Notes under the pieces: generated by a model
Database searches by the model: none
What the model saw: only the letters and a program-made list of their open reading frames with translations
What the model was told of the DNA's origin: nothing
Source: Ailurus styani
Taxonomy: Eukaryota; Chordata; Mammalia; Carnivora; Ailuridae
Direction: 5' to 3'
Length of the DNA stretch: 64,000 bases
Assembly: GCA_002007465.1 (NCBI GenBank)
Contig: LNAC01000738.1
Coordinates: forward strand, 281,628 to 345,627
Program-made: the position numbers and the translations under genes
In this document: one piece after another, positions 1 through 12,060 of the stretch
How positions within the stretch are numbered: position 1 is the first letter of the stretch
How the letters are laid out: the number at the start of each line of letters is the position of its first letter

Positions 1-18
1 AAAAAAAAAAAAAAAAAA
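1..18. repeat. poly(A) run at window edge
   Basis: Eighteen A residues open the window. This is most likely the 3' tail of a sense-strand SINE or L1 whose body lies upstream and is not visible. Confidence 0.6.
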
Positions 19-516
19 GTCCTACTAGTAAAGTTACGGAAAATGTTTTTTGCAGCAATTTTTATTAGAATTTGTGTTAAATGTGTTACATTTCTCTGCT
101 TCAGTGAATACAGAGATCACGGGTCTGACTTTTTTTTATACTTCAACCATAATTTAGTGCCATGGGCTCATCTTTCCAAACACCGAATAATTACTAGTAG
201 GTTAAAACTGACGAATTAGCTGCTAGATTCCTGTTCTTGACCAACATAGGTGACAATTCCACAAGGTTCAACATAATATACAGCCCTGTTGCTATAGGCG
301 TTAGGAAGTTTCTAAGATTTGTCAGCTGCTGTGTGGATCCCAGGACATACTCTAGAGGTAACAATTTACATTTTTCATTTACCTAACAGATCTGTTTATT
401 TAACAAAATTTTGAAATTTGCTTGTTTTCCTGAAATTTTCCTCTTATACATCAAAGGGAAGTTTAACAAAACTTCGAATTATTTATGGTTTGAGATCTCA
501 TAGCACCCAACATGGC

Positions 517-554
517 ACTCACACACACACGCACACACACACATACACACACAC
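517..554. repeat. (CA)n microsatellite
   Basis: An imperfect CA tract interrupted by single G and T changes. No SINE body is next to it, so it appears to be a free-standing microsatellite. Confidence 0.9.
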
Positions 555-2320
555 CTGGAATCCTCAATATATTACTGATTAAGATCTGATCACTGGAAAT
601 GGATTGGTGTATCTAAACATATCATACATACATACATATATATCATGTATATCTTATAAAGATTCTCCTTTGACCAAATTATTTTAACTTTCAGGATACA
701 CTAGAAATTCTTCAAAATAAGAATTTAAAAAACCAAATATCCTAGGCTTATTAAATGCTAGTAATAGTGACACAATCACTGATAAGAGATTTAGTAGTGT
801 TTTATTGGTTATTTATTAATTTGCCTTAAAAGATAATAAATATTATTAAAGTTTTTTTATATAATACATTCACTTTTGAAAGCTGTCTGGAATGTCAAAC
901 ATAATGCATTTTGCATTAGTTCTATATAAATTTTCATTGAATTCAAACTTTTAAATAAATCTCCCAGTATCTAATGCATCATATTATCAAAGCACAAAAA
1001 ACCATTATATGATTATAAGTAGAACCTCAGAACTCACTGTCTTCAAATTTAATGGACTCCCAATGCTTTTTTTCCCCCTGCAAAGACTGTTTTTAAGACA
1101 TTTCACGGTATTTTATACATTATAAATGGATTCCATTCTTGGCTTAGTAATTCACCTAATGGACAATGGATACAAAAAAGCTGTAACTCCAGGGACATTA
1201 AATTGGTTCTAAACTCTGAAAATTACAGCTTTTACAAAAAGAAGAAAATACTAAAAACATGTCTAATGCAACACTGCATCTAATTTTCCACTACCTCCAG
1301 ATTGTGTCTAAAAGCTCCTAAACTTCTTAATGACACAATATGTTAAAATTGTGTTCCTGTATATTTAGATCTCAGAAAGATCTTATCCATTTTATAACCC
1401 TGAGGAGGGCTTACCAGCAAGAAGGGCACACATATGGGTTTGGGGGGCAGAGAGAGGAACAAGTGTGAGGCGCTACATCTATCCCAGACACTGTGAATTC
1501 ATACCGGGGTAGGAAAGTAGCACCTTCCTATGGCAGCCTCTCACCCACCAAGACAATTATGGATCCAAATTCCCATTTAAGCACAGATCAATGGGACTTC
1601 AGGAAAGGAATAGAAGAGGAAAGAAGAAAATGTCTTCTAGACATACTTGATGATCATCTCTAAGCCCCAAGACCAGCCTCTAGTTTGGTAATACTATCAT
1701 TTAGGTTTTCCTCCATTCAGGGAACACATATGCAGTGTTCTCTGAAGCTAAATAATACATTTTAGTAGTGGGGGGAGGGAGGTTATTCCATTCAACTACA
1801 AAAACAAAATGCGCGGAATTTTGTGCATTCACATGTAACTCCAAGAAATCTGATTAGCATCTGAAGGCAAAGGGTCTGTGAACTGTCACAGATTTGCCTT
1901 AGGATGTTATGAGCTCAGCTCTTCTATGAGATATTCTAATTTTAAAGGGATACTTCCCCACTCTCCTTACCTCTCCCTTCTGAAAACAAAAACAAAAACA
2001 AAAACAAGTGATCCAAAATATTATTACTATAACATAAGTCCCTCCGCTTAATCTGTTTATATTCTTCTCTACCTTATTCTGAGTTTGGGAAGTAATTATT
2101 TTTGTGTGGATTTCCCCCACGTCTTCACAAACAGTTAACATAGGCATGGTATGGAGAGATGCCTAGGTTACATGTTTCTGGGCTATCTTGGGCATTTTAC
2201 GTCACGGATTATTTGTGCTGGAGAAACAGCAATTCTCTTCTAGCTTTCACTCACTTGCTTTTCACTTCTTATTGAACTATGATAGAGTTTGCACATCATT
2301 TAGAGAATGTTTCTTCTTCT
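555..2320. other. anonymous AT-rich sequence
   Basis: I recognise no repeat family, exon or RNA gene here. There is a short CATA/TATA-rich patch near 625-650 and a small CAAAAA repeat near 1985-2006. An open frame of 82 codons at 1899-2147 (minus) is consistent with chance. Confidence 0.5.
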
Positions 2321-2321
2321 C

Positions 2322-2508
2322 AAGATTTATTTATATATTTGAGAGAGAGAGAGCTCGAGTGAGTGGCGGGGGGCAGGCAACGGGAGATGGAGAGAGAAAC
2401 TCAGGCAGACTTCCCGCCCCTGCCCCCCCCCATGTGGGGCTTGATCTCAGGACCCTGAGATCATGACCTGAGCCGAAATCAAGAGTCCTGAGCTCCCCAG
2501 GCGCCCCA
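2322..2508 (-). mobile_element. CAN SINE (tRNA-derived), antisense
   Basis: Read on the minus strand it has the CAN SINE head (gcctggggagctcagg), the 'tcatgatctcagggtcctgag' core and a CT-rich body. On the plus strand it begins with an A/T-rich tail (aagatttatttat) and ends with 'ccccaggcgcccc'. The flanks agaatgtttctt and agaatctgtgtttctt look like an eroded target-site duplication. The short GA tract and divergence from the consensus suggest an older copy. Confidence 0.9.
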
Positions 2509-2509
2509 A

Positions 2510-3334
2510 GAGAATCTGTGTTTCTTTTAAATTAGCACATTTTGACCAACCAGGGAAATAAAATACCTCTTTTTACTCCAGATCTGACCCCATTATAACA
2601 GAAATTTACCTAATCCGGGTCTTTTAGGCGGCCTTGATTTCAGTATTTCATCCTCCTTGTAATATGTTGATAATCTTTTTTTTTTCATGCTAAGGAAAGA
2701 ACTCTTATCAAGCTTTAATTCCCAGCTTTTCTCTTAACGTGTACCTATTCTCTTTCTTAAAGGCCATGCCTCACACTGCAGTTCTCGAGAAGAGTACTTG
2801 ATTCTAATGAGAAATTCCTTATTCTTGTTAGAGGCTTAGTTAACTCTGTTTTTCCCTTGATTTGGTCTGAATGCTTTGCCACAACTGAATCCTTTGGTCT
2901 TGTTCCTTAAAGCTTGTTGGCTATCACATACCACACCTTCATATAATGTGAGGTAACTGTGGAGCATTTTCCACTATTTTTGTAAAAGATACTGTGTGAA
3001 AATAGGCCTTGTTTTTTTTAGGTCTCTGCATTCTCCCTGAGCCCTCTGTCCTGGGCCTTCACCATTATTACCTGAGGCTTCCTGGAGTCTCCTGAATTTA
3101 AATATTTGAACTAATTTTACTCTCTCACCACCACACAACAATGTCACAGAAATCCTGGGAATCCTAACTCCAAAGTAGCTTCAGAATTTGTTCCCTTTAC
3201 CTTCTTCCATCTTATTTTATGTACCTCTAATGATTACTAATATATATATTGCAAAGTGCAACATATTCATGCTGCTTTGTTTTATTCTATATTATTTTAT
3301 TTTTTTGCATCAAACCATTCTATCATTCCAACAA
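2510..3334. other. no recognised feature
   Basis: Unique-looking AT-rich sequence. I see no repeat family or coding signal. The AT-rich frame at 3188-3403 has no recognisable domain. Confidence 0.45.
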
Positions 3335-3470
3335 GTTGGTAAGGTAGATCATTCTTCTTCTACTCTACAGATGAGGAAATTAAGGCACATGTATATCAGG
3401 TAATTGTTTGAGGTCCCCAAACCAAGGGAAACATCAGTGTTTGAACCAGAGAATATATACAAGCTTTCTT
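3335..3470 (-). mobile_element. MIR SINE fragment
   Basis: Contains the reverse complement of the MIR core: 'ctacagatgaggaaattaaggcac' followed by a degenerate '...gaggtcccc...tttgaacc'. MIRs are ancient tRNA-derived SINEs shared by mammals. Boundaries are approximate. Confidence 0.8.
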
Positions 3471-3569
3471 CTCACATGGACTACTGCAAGATGCTCCAAA
3501 GGGCACTTCATCCTATAGTTTCACCCTGACTGTCAAGGCAATAAAGCTGGATCTCCGAAATATAGTTCT

Positions 3570-4052
3570 AAACAAGTTATCCTTCTGCCTAAAAAACTTC
3601 AGCAGCTTCCCATTACCCATAGGGGAATGCTCAATTTTTTCAGTGAGTGGATAAGGCCATCTGCAGTCCAGCCTAACCTCTCCCATTCACACCATCTGTC
3701 TGGCTCCTTCCATCCCACACCAAAGCTCCTGAGAACCTTGGAAGCCATGACCTTCCATGTCTTTTTACCCGGAGTTCAGCCTCTGTTTACAGTGTGAACT
3801 AACTGGGCACTCTCGTGTGTAGCTGGTCATAACTGTCCCTTCTTCTATGGATCTTCTATGGACACTTACAGAAATGGCTTGTTGGGAATCCTTTCCCTCC
3901 ACTGAGATGTCTGAGAATTTTCTTAACTCTATTGGAGCATTTATTTGTGATCTATAATCCTTGATTATGAACATGTCAAGGGACAGGACCATATCTTTAA
4001 GATCTTTTTCATCTCTCCAGTGCCTGTTATACATAAATATTCATCAAATAAT
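3570..4052 (+). mobile_element. L2 LINE 3' end
   Basis: Follows the L2 3' consensus in order: 'ccttctgcctaaaa...cttcagcagcttcccatta', 'ggccatctgcagtccagcctaacctc', then the terminal 'ggacaggaccatatctt...cagtgcctgttatacataaatattcatcaaataatg'. It is highly diverged and carries no intact frame. The middle (about 3770-3950) is less recognisable. Confidence 0.8.
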
Positions 4053-4283
4053 GCCCCAATCCTCCTCCCCCATCCCTTGCCTTTTATTATCAGTATTTTA
4101 TTCCCTAAATAAAAAGCATATGCTTAAAGATATTATCCAGGAATCTCTCACAGAAACATTAAATTTCAGTCAGTCAGAATTTACACCCTGAAGGATGCTA
4201 TCTGATCTTTATTTTTTCTCTTGGGTCACTCAGACTTCCTGTTACTGAATCCTGATAATCCTCCAGCCAGTAATCCTTCAGCA

Positions 4284-4648
4284 CAGCAGTTCTCAAACTG
4301 TGTTCCAGGGACCACTAGGGGTCCCTGAGAACCAGAGATCTGTGAGATCAAAACTCTTTTCATAGTGACATTAGGAACATATTTGCCTTTTCAATCTTAT
4401 TCCCCTCCTGAGTGTCCAGTGGAGTTTTCTAGAGGCTACCTGGCATGATGATATTGTCAATTCATGGATAATAAAATGTGTGTACGCTTGTGTTTTTAAA
4501 ATTTCTGTTTTCATTACTAATTCAGTGAATATTGATAAATACTCTCAAATATTGATAGATACTTCACATAAAGAAAATCTTGTTGAGCTTTTCAATAATT
4601 TTTAAGATGATAAAAGGGCCCTAAGGCAACAAAGTTTGAGAACCACTG
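4284..4648. mobile_element. hAT-type non-autonomous DNA transposon
   Basis: The left terminus 'cagcagttctcaaact' and the right terminus (reverse complement 'cagtggttctcaaact') are inverted repeats matching at 15 of 16 positions, the form seen in hAT-Charlie elements. The flanking 8-mers cttcagca (4276-4283) and ctctagca (4649-4656) match at 6 of 8, as expected of an old hAT 8-bp target-site duplication. The 365-bp interior has no transposase frame, so this is a MITE-like relic. I do not assign the MER/Charlie subfamily. Confidence 0.85.
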
Positions 4649-4656
4649 CTCTAGCA

Positions 4657-6479
4657 ATGTGTTGGCCTACAGTGAATTGTAGTGTGCTGATAAAAACAGC
4701 ATGTGGAAATGAATCAAAATTCTGAAAATTGCACGTGCAACTTCATTGTAGATTTTTAGTTTTGTAGTGTATCCTGAAATATTTTTATCATACTGGAATA
4801 ATGGTGGCAAAAGTCTACTTTCTGGAAAGTGATACTGATTATGACCCAGGATGTTGTACTTTGATAGGGGATTACAAACTATCCGATAATTATTAGTTCT
4901 AGTATCTGCCCAGGTATCAAAGTTAAATTGACTTCTCTATAAATATAAGACATGTCCTTTGTAAAAAATAAAATTGTGTGCACATTCTCTTTATTCAGGC
5001 TTTTAGAAAATTCAGTGAGAGTAGAAAGAAGTTCTTTCTTCTTTTATTATACTAATTCCTGAACTAGTCTCTGAAATATATATAATGCCTATCTCTTCAT
5101 GCAACAGGGAAAACTTGACAATTCCTGAAGTTTTCTTACATTTAGTCCAAATGTATAACCCCTTTTCGAGGTCATACCCACTTTAACCACCTCCCTCACA
5201 TTCTACAATTGTACTCATTTTCAGGAAAATCATCCTGTCCTTGTGTTCTGATGTTTTCTTACACGTAGTAACAAGAATGAATACGTGAAAAAAGTCTCTT
5301 CTAGGATGAACTCTATGCTTCCTAATAATCCAGATTTTAAATTTATAGTTTTTCTTATGTAATTTCTTCTCTCACTAAGGCATACACAAAAAGAAGTGCT
5401 AAGAAAAATTTCTACTTATTTTTACTTTCTAAAAATACCATGCATACATTCATCTTGGCTAATCTTTCTGTATGTAGTTTCAAACAGATTACTTTATAAC
5501 ATTTTGACTGGAATAAAAATCCCTCACGAATTTTCACTGATATTAAACTCATATGAGACATAAAATGCTTACAAAGGAGTGTCTGTTTCTTTTCAAAGCG
5601 ATGCATTACCATTAAAAGATGATATGATGGGATTTGATGAAAATAACAAAAAATTAGAAAACTTAAATGTTGATACCTTCTGGGATTTGGGGAAGCCATC
5701 AAAAAGCTATGTATTAATTTTAGCACAAAAGTAAAAAAAAATTAATTTCCTCCACTACTATCATTATCATGGAAATATCTAACTTATGAAGGTACAGCTA
5801 GGTAAGGTAAACATTTTTTTTTTAATCTGATCACAAAAGCACGTTGAGCTAAGTTGTCTTGTGGAGTGTGAACCTTCCAGAACCACACTAATTCTCAAGC
5901 TCATTGCCGTGATACTCTCTTTCACGCACAGCTGCCCTTTCGGGCTCTATCCAACCCCACATAGACACCCTGTTGTTTCTCACATTTTCTTGTAATTTGA
6001 AGAGATAAATGGTGCCAGCTGTCTCCTGTTTAACTCAAGGCAAGATGATATTCAGTTCTTCAGGAAGTTGGTACACACCTCAGAAAAGTTGCCAGGAGAG
6101 ATGAGGAGTGATGGGTGTGTGCATTTAATCGGGAAAGGAAGTGCAAAGGAAGAAACACCTAAATCAAGTTGCTGCAGTAACATTCTTTGGGGCTTTAATA
6201 GCCCGATTAGCAATAATGCTCCTAGGTTGTGAGCGAAGTGTATGGAGATGGACGGGAGTTCAATACACAAGTGTGAAAAAAACAAGTATATGCCATTACT
6301 TGGGAAATTTTTTACATAAATGAACTGGATTAAGTCACTCATTTTCTCAGCTGGACAGACCAACTGGGGAAAGAAGGGGAGAGGCAGAGTGCTATAATTC
6401 CAGTAAATCTTTAAAATTCTTTTCTTATAGGAAAATCTATGTTGAAATAAATAAGGATATGCACAGCTGAGTATCAACA
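4657..6479. other. no recognised feature
   Basis: AT-rich sequence without a repeat family I can name. The longest frames (5412-5726 minus; 6052-6570 minus, partly inside the following MIR) have no known domain and no sign of splicing context. Confidence 0.45.
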
Positions 6480-6722
6480 GATAATAGCTGACATTTCTTG
6501 GGTGCTTAATACGTGCCAAGCACTCTTCGGAGGGGTTCATGGGAGGTAATCTCACAAACACCAATGCCAAGAGTAACTATCCTTCTCCCCATTTCACAAA
6601 TGTAATGAAGAAATTGAGGCAAAAAAGGTTTCCAGAGAGCACAGATAGCAAGTGGTAGTGCTGGGATTTGAACTCCAAGAGTCTGGTTCCAAAGAGCCTA
6701 CCTTTAGACACTTCCTACTGTC
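6480..6722 (-). mobile_element. MIR SINE, nearly full length
   Basis: Read on the plus strand it is the reverse complement of MIR: 'ttgggtgcttaatacgtgcc', then 'ccccatttcacaaatgtaatg', then 'agtggtagtgctgggatttg', then a degenerate '...gtctggttccaaagagcc'. At about 240 bp it covers most of the roughly 260-bp consensus. Confidence 0.9.
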
Positions 6723-7060
6723 CCAAGACCAGGTATAATACCAAGATAAAATTTCTTTTACAATTCTCTCATGATATGTTTAATATTCTATAATTCCATA
6801 TGTTTGAATGCTCATTACTTTTAGGTATTTTTCATTGTTTACATTTTCATCATTTTGTCCCCTTCCTTCATAGAGGGAACAAATCAAGATAACAAGCTCT
6901 GTAACAAATTCCCCAGAGAGGAATTTGTATATAATTAGAGTCAACAATCCATCTTTGTAGTGATTAGGTCACAGCTTAGCAACTGACACATGAAACAAGG
7001 GTTCCACAGTGTCCTCACTCACATGTGTTTTTAAAATTAACATTTAAAAAGTTAAGTTGA

Positions 7061-7248
7061 GGGACACCTGGGTGGCTCAGTTGGTGAAGAAGCTGTCTTA
7101 AGCTCAGGTCATGATCCCAGGATACTGGGAAAGGCCTCACATCAGGCTCCCCACTCAGTGAGGAGTCTGTTTCTCCCTCTCCCTTTGCCCCTCCACCCAT
7201 TTGTGCATTTTTTCTCTCTCTCAAATAAAATACTTAAAAAAAAAATCT
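7061..7248 (+). mobile_element. CAN SINE
   Basis: Head 'gggacacctgggtggctcag', core 'agctcaggtcatgatccc', CT-rich body, then 'caaataaaatacttaaaaaa'. Target-site duplication aaaaagttaagttga (7046-7060) and aaaaaggtaaagttga (from 7249) is imperfect. The body departs from the younger copies (GGTGAAGAAGCTGTCTTA after the head), suggesting middle age. Confidence 0.95.
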
Positions 7249-7794
7249 AAAAAGGTAAAGTTGACTCTATTTGTAATTATAAAAATAGTGCCTATTTTTT
7301 TGAAAACTCATAAAAAATTACTGAAATGGGAGAGAGAGATCATTCCTAAAAATCAGCCTCTATCCCATTTATCTGTCCCTAAAAGAAATGTTTAAGGATC
7401 AGAAATGGTTAAGAGTAAGATGAGAAGTGAGCCTGTTGTTATCAGAAGCAAAGCCTGAGAAGGTTACTTAGCCCATTTCACAGGTTACATAGAGTCTGTG
7501 AGGTACTGGTAAACTGGATCTCAGGGTCAGAAGGTTGGGGAAGTCTTGCAGAATTTGCTAATTTCCATGAGGTAAATACTCCCACCTTGGCTTGATTCCA
7601 AGCCATCACCATACCAATGAATGTGGAGTTTGGCTAGAGGCACATATCAGCTCTTGAAAGCCGGTACAAGCCAGCCCCAGTACCACACTGATAGAGTACT
7701 GTAAGATTCTTACTAATGCTACCAGTCTAGGACTCCTTTAGCCAAGATGTTATAGCTGACATCTCCTGGGTGAAATTACTTCCCTTTTCTCCTT
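7249..7794. other. no recognised feature
   Basis: Flank of the SINE followed by unique-looking sequence. No exon or RNA gene is apparent. Confidence 0.4.
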
Positions 7795-7939
7795 TCCAGA
7801 ACCACTGTATTTGCCTCCCAGTTGGTTCACATGGTCTTCCTCCTACTTGTCCTTCACAAGGCCCCTAGGGTGATCTTTTAAAGATACAATTTGGAACAGG
7901 CCATTTCTTTTTTTCTGCTTAAACAAATGCAAAGTCTTC
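7795..7939 (+). mobile_element. L2 LINE, 5' portion of an interrupted copy
   Basis: Shows the L2 segment 'agggtgatcttttaaagatacaa' followed by a degenerate 'ctgcttaaacaaatgcaaag'. The L2 alignment breaks at the MaLR LTR and resumes after it, so this fragment and 8400-8945 are one insertion. Confidence 0.65.
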
Positions 7940-8399
7940 TGTGGTAGGCAGAATAATGGCCCTCAGTGATTGTCTTTGTCTTAATTATCAGACTCTGTCA
8001 ACGTTGCCTTTTATGGTGAAAGGACTTTGAAATGTTATTAATTAAGAATGTTGAGCTGAGTAGATTATGTTATCTAGGTGGGCCTGATAAAATCACAATG
8101 GTCCATATAAGAAAGATGCAGGATAGTCCAGGGTCAGAGCAGAAGCGGAGACTGGAATAATGTATTTTGAAGATGGAGAAAGGGACACAAGCCAATGAAC
8201 GTAGGTGCCCCAAACATGCAAATGCAAGCAGATTCACCACTCAGAACTCCCCAGGGAGAACCAGACCTGACAACACCTTGACTTTAACCCAGTGAGAGAT
8301 TCTGGACTTCGGAGCTCCAGAACTGTAAGAGAATAAATGTGTTGTCTTAAATCACTGTTTGTGATAATTTTTTTATAGCAGCACTGGGTAGCTAATACA
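7940..8399 (+). mobile_element. solo LTR, ERVL-MaLR (MLT1-like)
   Basis: Begins 'tgtggtaggcagaataatgg' and ends 'gggtagctaataca', with internal MaLR landmarks 'aggtgggcctgataaaatcac', 'agctccagaactgtaagag' and the polyadenylation motif 'aataaat'. About 460 bp, no internal retroviral sequence attached, no readable target-site duplication. It lies inside an L2. The subfamily is not certain. Confidence 0.75.
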
Positions 8400-8945
8400 G
8401 TGTTTCTCCCTATGAGGTAAAGACAGAACCCCTTTAAACAGTTTATGTCCCATGTATGGTCTTGCTTCTATCTACACTCCCATATCAACTCATATCACAT
8501 GATCCTTTTTCTTTCTGCTCTGGTCCCACTGTATTTCTTTCAGTTCACTGCATTTTCCAAGCCTTGGATGTCATAGGGCCTTTTCATATGCTGTTACTTC
8601 TGCCTTGAAAACTCTTTCATCTAACATTTTTCTAGATAATTCCTAATCTACATCAATTCAAGCATCACTTCCTCAGAAAGACTTTTTCTCAAACAAGTGG
8701 ATCAAATCTCCATAATACATAGATAGATAGATAGATAGATAGATATGACAGACGAACGAGTATCCCTAGCCTTCACTATACTGAAAGCAATTGATATTTT
8801 ACATGTGTTTGTATGACTTTTTTTTTATTAATTGCCTTCTCCTTCACCTTCTCCTTCCTGGGTAGCGTCCATGCTAGTTCTTACTTACCTTCATATCCTA
8901 GGGGCCTAACAAATAAGAGACACTTAATAAGTATGACTGAATATA
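8400..8945 (+). mobile_element. L2 LINE, 3' portion of the interrupted copy
   Basis: Continues the L2 consensus: 'aaagacagaaccccttt', 'catagggccttttcatatgctg', 'cttcctcagaaagac', then the tail 'agagacacttaataagtatgactgaat'. A GATA microsatellite sits inside it at 8719-8746. No coding capacity remains. Confidence 0.75.
8719..8746. repeat. (GATA)n microsatellite
   Basis: About seven units of AGAT/GATA, nearly perfect, embedded in the L2 fragment. A likely length-polymorphic locus. Confidence 0.9.
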
Positions 8946-9094
8946 CCCAGTTCATTCTTCTCTAACGACTGTGATCAACACACTCTGTTCTTTCATTGCA
9001 TATCCAGCCAATATTTACCAAAGGTCGACATTACATAAAGTCCTGATCTCACATGCAATCTTCATGCAATGTCTTCAACAATGACAATAAAGAA

Positions 9095-9285
9095 ACAGTA
9101 CTAACAGCTAATCTCTACTGAGAATTTACTGTGTGTCGAGCACCATAAAGAAGTGCTTTAAGCATACAAGGTCATCTTACAAGATGAGTATACTGTAATT
9201 ACCATTTCGGATCATGGAAAAAATGGCCTTAGGGCATTTATGTAACTTTCAGTAGACCATATGGCTAAACTAGATTGAGTATGTA
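9095..9285 (-). mobile_element. MIR SINE fragment
   Basis: Diverged reverse complement of MIR: 'actgagaatttactgtgtgtcg', 'caccataaagaagtgctttaag', and 'attaccatttcggatcatgg' where the consensus has the 'attttacagatgagg' block. Confidence 0.65.
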
Positions 9286-9410
9286 CATGTGACTCACTAA
9301 ACTTTTATTTCTTAGCACAGTATTATTGTTTGTCCTTTCAAGGCCCCATTGCTGCTTATAAGAATTATTTGTATATCTATGCTTATTTGTTAAAGTATTC
9401 TCTTATAGCC

Positions 9411-9553
9411 CATTCTCTTTCTTTATTCCTTTATTTCTTTCTTCTTTTCTTTCCTTTCTCTTTCCCTCCCCCTTTCTTTCCTCTCCTTTCCTTTCCTTTT
9501 CTTTCTTCCGTTATTTCTTCCTTTCTTTCTCTCTCTCTCTCTTTCTTTCTTCA
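9411..9553. repeat. pyrimidine-rich low-complexity tract (TTTC/TTCC)n
   Basis: A stretch of about 140 bp almost wholly of C and T on the plus strand, with CTTT, TTCC and CTCT units. It is a possible H-DNA-forming mirror-repeat type tract. The reading frame across it has no meaning. Confidence 0.9.
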
Positions 9554-9734
9554 TTAAGCATTCTGTTTTAAAGAACTATCAGTTTTGTTGGAACACATAT
9601 AACTTATGATTCTAACTACTGCTGGATTTTATTAAAAATGTATATTTATTATAATCGTACAATGCCAAAGAGAGCTAATTCTCCTCCAATATTCATTCAT
9701 CCTTCCTTTAGTAATAGTGGACAGCTGAGAACCT

Positions 9735-10140
9735 GATTGTCCAGTAGAAACCACATTTCTCAGAGTCCCTTGAAGTTAGATGTGGCCACGTGACTTATGT
9801 TCTGAATAATGACACAGGAACGTTTGTAATATGTCGGACTTCTAGATTGTGCTTCTAAATAGAGGTGGTAGACCCTCCACTTTTCCTTTCTTGTCTTTCC
9901 ACTGGCTACAGCCAGAGCAATCATTTTACACCACAAGGCAGAAGTATGTGTTGGGATGGCAGAGAATCAAAATAGAAAGAATATTTGCCACAGACACCAT
10001 GGAGTTGCCATATTAGCTCTGGACAACTGAACTTCAGAGATCTATTATGTACAGATACACACATTCTATCTTGTTTAAGACATGATTATTTTGGGATTTC
10101 TTAGCACAATTGTATTAGTATTCAAACCAATACATATATC
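9735..10140 (+). mobile_element. ancient LTR-like repeat
   Basis: Contains motifs I associate with an old eutherian LTR group: 'gttagatgtggccacgtgac', 'gtagaccctccacttttcc' and 'attctatcttgtttaagaca' near the 3' end. No terminal dinucleotides or target duplication can be fixed. Family not assigned. Confidence 0.45.
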
Positions 10141-10149
10141 CATTTCTCT

Positions 10150-10380
10150 GGTGAGAAACACTGAATTTGCTCTAAGCCCCCACCACTAGACTAACAATGC
10201 TGTATGCGTCTTCACACGTTCCCCTTACAAATCTGTTTGAGACTTTATCTAAGCCGGGTACCCAAGAGTAGAGTTATGGGTCATGATTTACAAGAATACT
10301 TAATTTGACTAAAAATTGTCAGATTGCATTGCAGAACAACATTTTGTTCTTAATCATTACTCCATGGTTTCTCCCTCTGG
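10150..10380 (-). mobile_element. old L1 ORF2 fragment
   Basis: 'gggtacccaagagtagagtta' followed by a degenerate '...ttgtcagattgcattgcag' resembles the antisense of the L1 ORF2 segment just before the C terminus. Strongly diverged. Confidence 0.45.
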
Positions 10381-10635
10381 AATACTCCCTCAACTCTTTT
10401 CTCGCAGTGTACAACTTTAGTAATCCCAACCCCTACTTGGTTTAAATATAAGTTACAATGAAAGAATATATAATATGAATATGTGATTCATATATCAGAA
10501 TATATTCATTTCATAATCCGTTACAGTTTTATAACTTGTCTTGTACTCATAAACCAGTATCTCTTTGATTGTCTTGAGGTCTTAAAAACTATGCCCAGTC
10601 TCTGCCAAGAAGATTTTAGCATGATGAAGATTTAT

Positions 10636-10815
10636 GGCCTGGGGTCAGACTGAAGAGCTGCCCCTGCCTTTGCTGCTAAGTGGACAGAGGAACTTAGACA
10701 GGTCCCTTCTCATTATTAGCCCTTATTTATCTCCCTTATTCATAAGAGAGGCAGAGTGAAAATATCTCTAAGCACATTAGCATGCGTGACTCGCATTAAA
10801 AAATGAAATGATATA
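10636..10815 (+). mobile_element. MIR SINE
   Basis: Diverged sense MIR: 'cctggggtcagactgaagagc', 'tgctgctaagtggac', 'aacttagacaggtccctt', 'ttatctcccttattcataag'. These match the tRNA-derived and core parts of MIR in order. Confidence 0.65.
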
Positions 10816-10817
10816 AG

Positions 10818-10962
10818 TGTTCACTAAATCCCAAACACTGTGTTAGGTGTGCTGGCTACACCAGGATGAATGTGATGTAGCTTCTCCCCTAAATGGTCTC
10901 ATCATCCAGGAATCGATATAGTAAAATAAATAGGTGATTTAACACAGCACTGTGTCAGATGT
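10818..10962 (-). mobile_element. L2 LINE 3' end fragment
   Basis: Reads as reverse-complement L2 tail: 'gttcactaaatcccaaacac' followed by 'tgtgttaggtg...ctacaccaggatgaat'. Low identity. Confidence 0.5.
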
Positions 10963-10964
10963 CT

Positions 10965-12060
10965 CTTGTACCCTCCTCACATTCCTTTCAGTCTCGCCAC
11001 TGATTGCAGACATGGCATGGGAGACAGTGTTGTGTGGACCTATTGGTGAAGCCACAGAATCTGTGGGTTAATGTGTTTCATGGTAGTGCTCACCACAAAT
11101 CACCCACTGCAGAGGAGCCACTGAACAATCCGGTGGACAGAATGACTTGCCCTCTGGAGTCATTACACACAATACTATCTTAAAGTAAGGGGCCCATTTT
11201 ATGGCAAGGAAGGTGAGATATATGATCACCGGAGCCACTAGTCTTGCTGTATATTACACGATCAGAAGGAGCTAACCTGTAAGACAAGGATAATGAAGGT
11301 GCCAGTTTGAGGGATATAGTCCGCAGTGTTGGTTCTATCTTCCTGATATAGCATAGCACAAGGCCAATAACCAATATCCAGCACTCTGGCCCCAAAGTCT
11401 AGACTACATGAATCCAGGAATCAAAGGGTGGAGGTTGCTTATCTGAATAATTCTTTGACTGACCCACTGAGGAATTACTGTTTCCTGTCCCCAAATCTTA
11501 AGATCTTCTCAGTCAGTCACCATAGTTCCCAGGGAAGGAATGTTTCCATCAAAAAACACAGTAACGATTCCACTGAACCTGGTCATGTCAAGGAACTTAT
11601 GTTGGTAGGTCAGCCTCCAAAACCAAAATAATAACAACAAAAGAAGTTAATCTTGGCACAGAATGACAGAGGAGGGAGGGTTGCTGCTATAACAGGGGCT
11701 GACAGAAGCATGTCTGGTAACCTTCACTGGGTTGTTTTGTTTCCATTCCTGGTGGTGGAAATGAGCAACTGACTGTAACAAACATATCCAAACAATGGAA
11801 AGGCAACTAAAGGCTCAAACCCTTCAGGAATGAAGGTCTGGCTCACCCTACCAGGCAAACAACTCAGACCAGCTGAAGTGAATCTAAAATGGAGAGTTGA
11901 GGAGAGGGATAGTGGAGTATCACTGACGGCCTTTGGACCATTTACACCTACAAAAACTGGAACTTATTCCACCAATAAGAATTATTGGTTAAGAATTTGT
12001 AGCGACTGGAGCAGGCTACCACATTTAAGCCTTGATTTAAGGTAAACATGTACAGGTATG
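10965..12060 (+). pseudogene. ERVL-MaLR-type internal remnant (degraded gag-like region)
   Basis: The block around 11815-11880 ('cccttcaggaatgaaggtct', 'ggctcaccctaccaggcaaa', 'cagaccagctgaagtg') matches internal MaLR retrotransposon sequence I recognise. The preceding 800 bp (immunity of boundaries aside) has the same GC-richer, formerly coding texture. Only short frames survive (e.g. 11428-11631, 11830-12045), so it is dead. The 5' limit and family are uncertain, and no paired LTRs flank it directly. Confidence 0.5.

Noticed and set aside
6052..6570. 172-codon antisense open frame
   Set aside because: It overlaps a MIR, has no recognisable domain, and mixes unrelated sequence. Consistent with chance in AT-rich DNA.
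9330..9557. Hydrophobic 75-codon frame that could suggest a membrane peptide
   Set aside because: Encoded by a CTTT/TTCC low-complexity tract.
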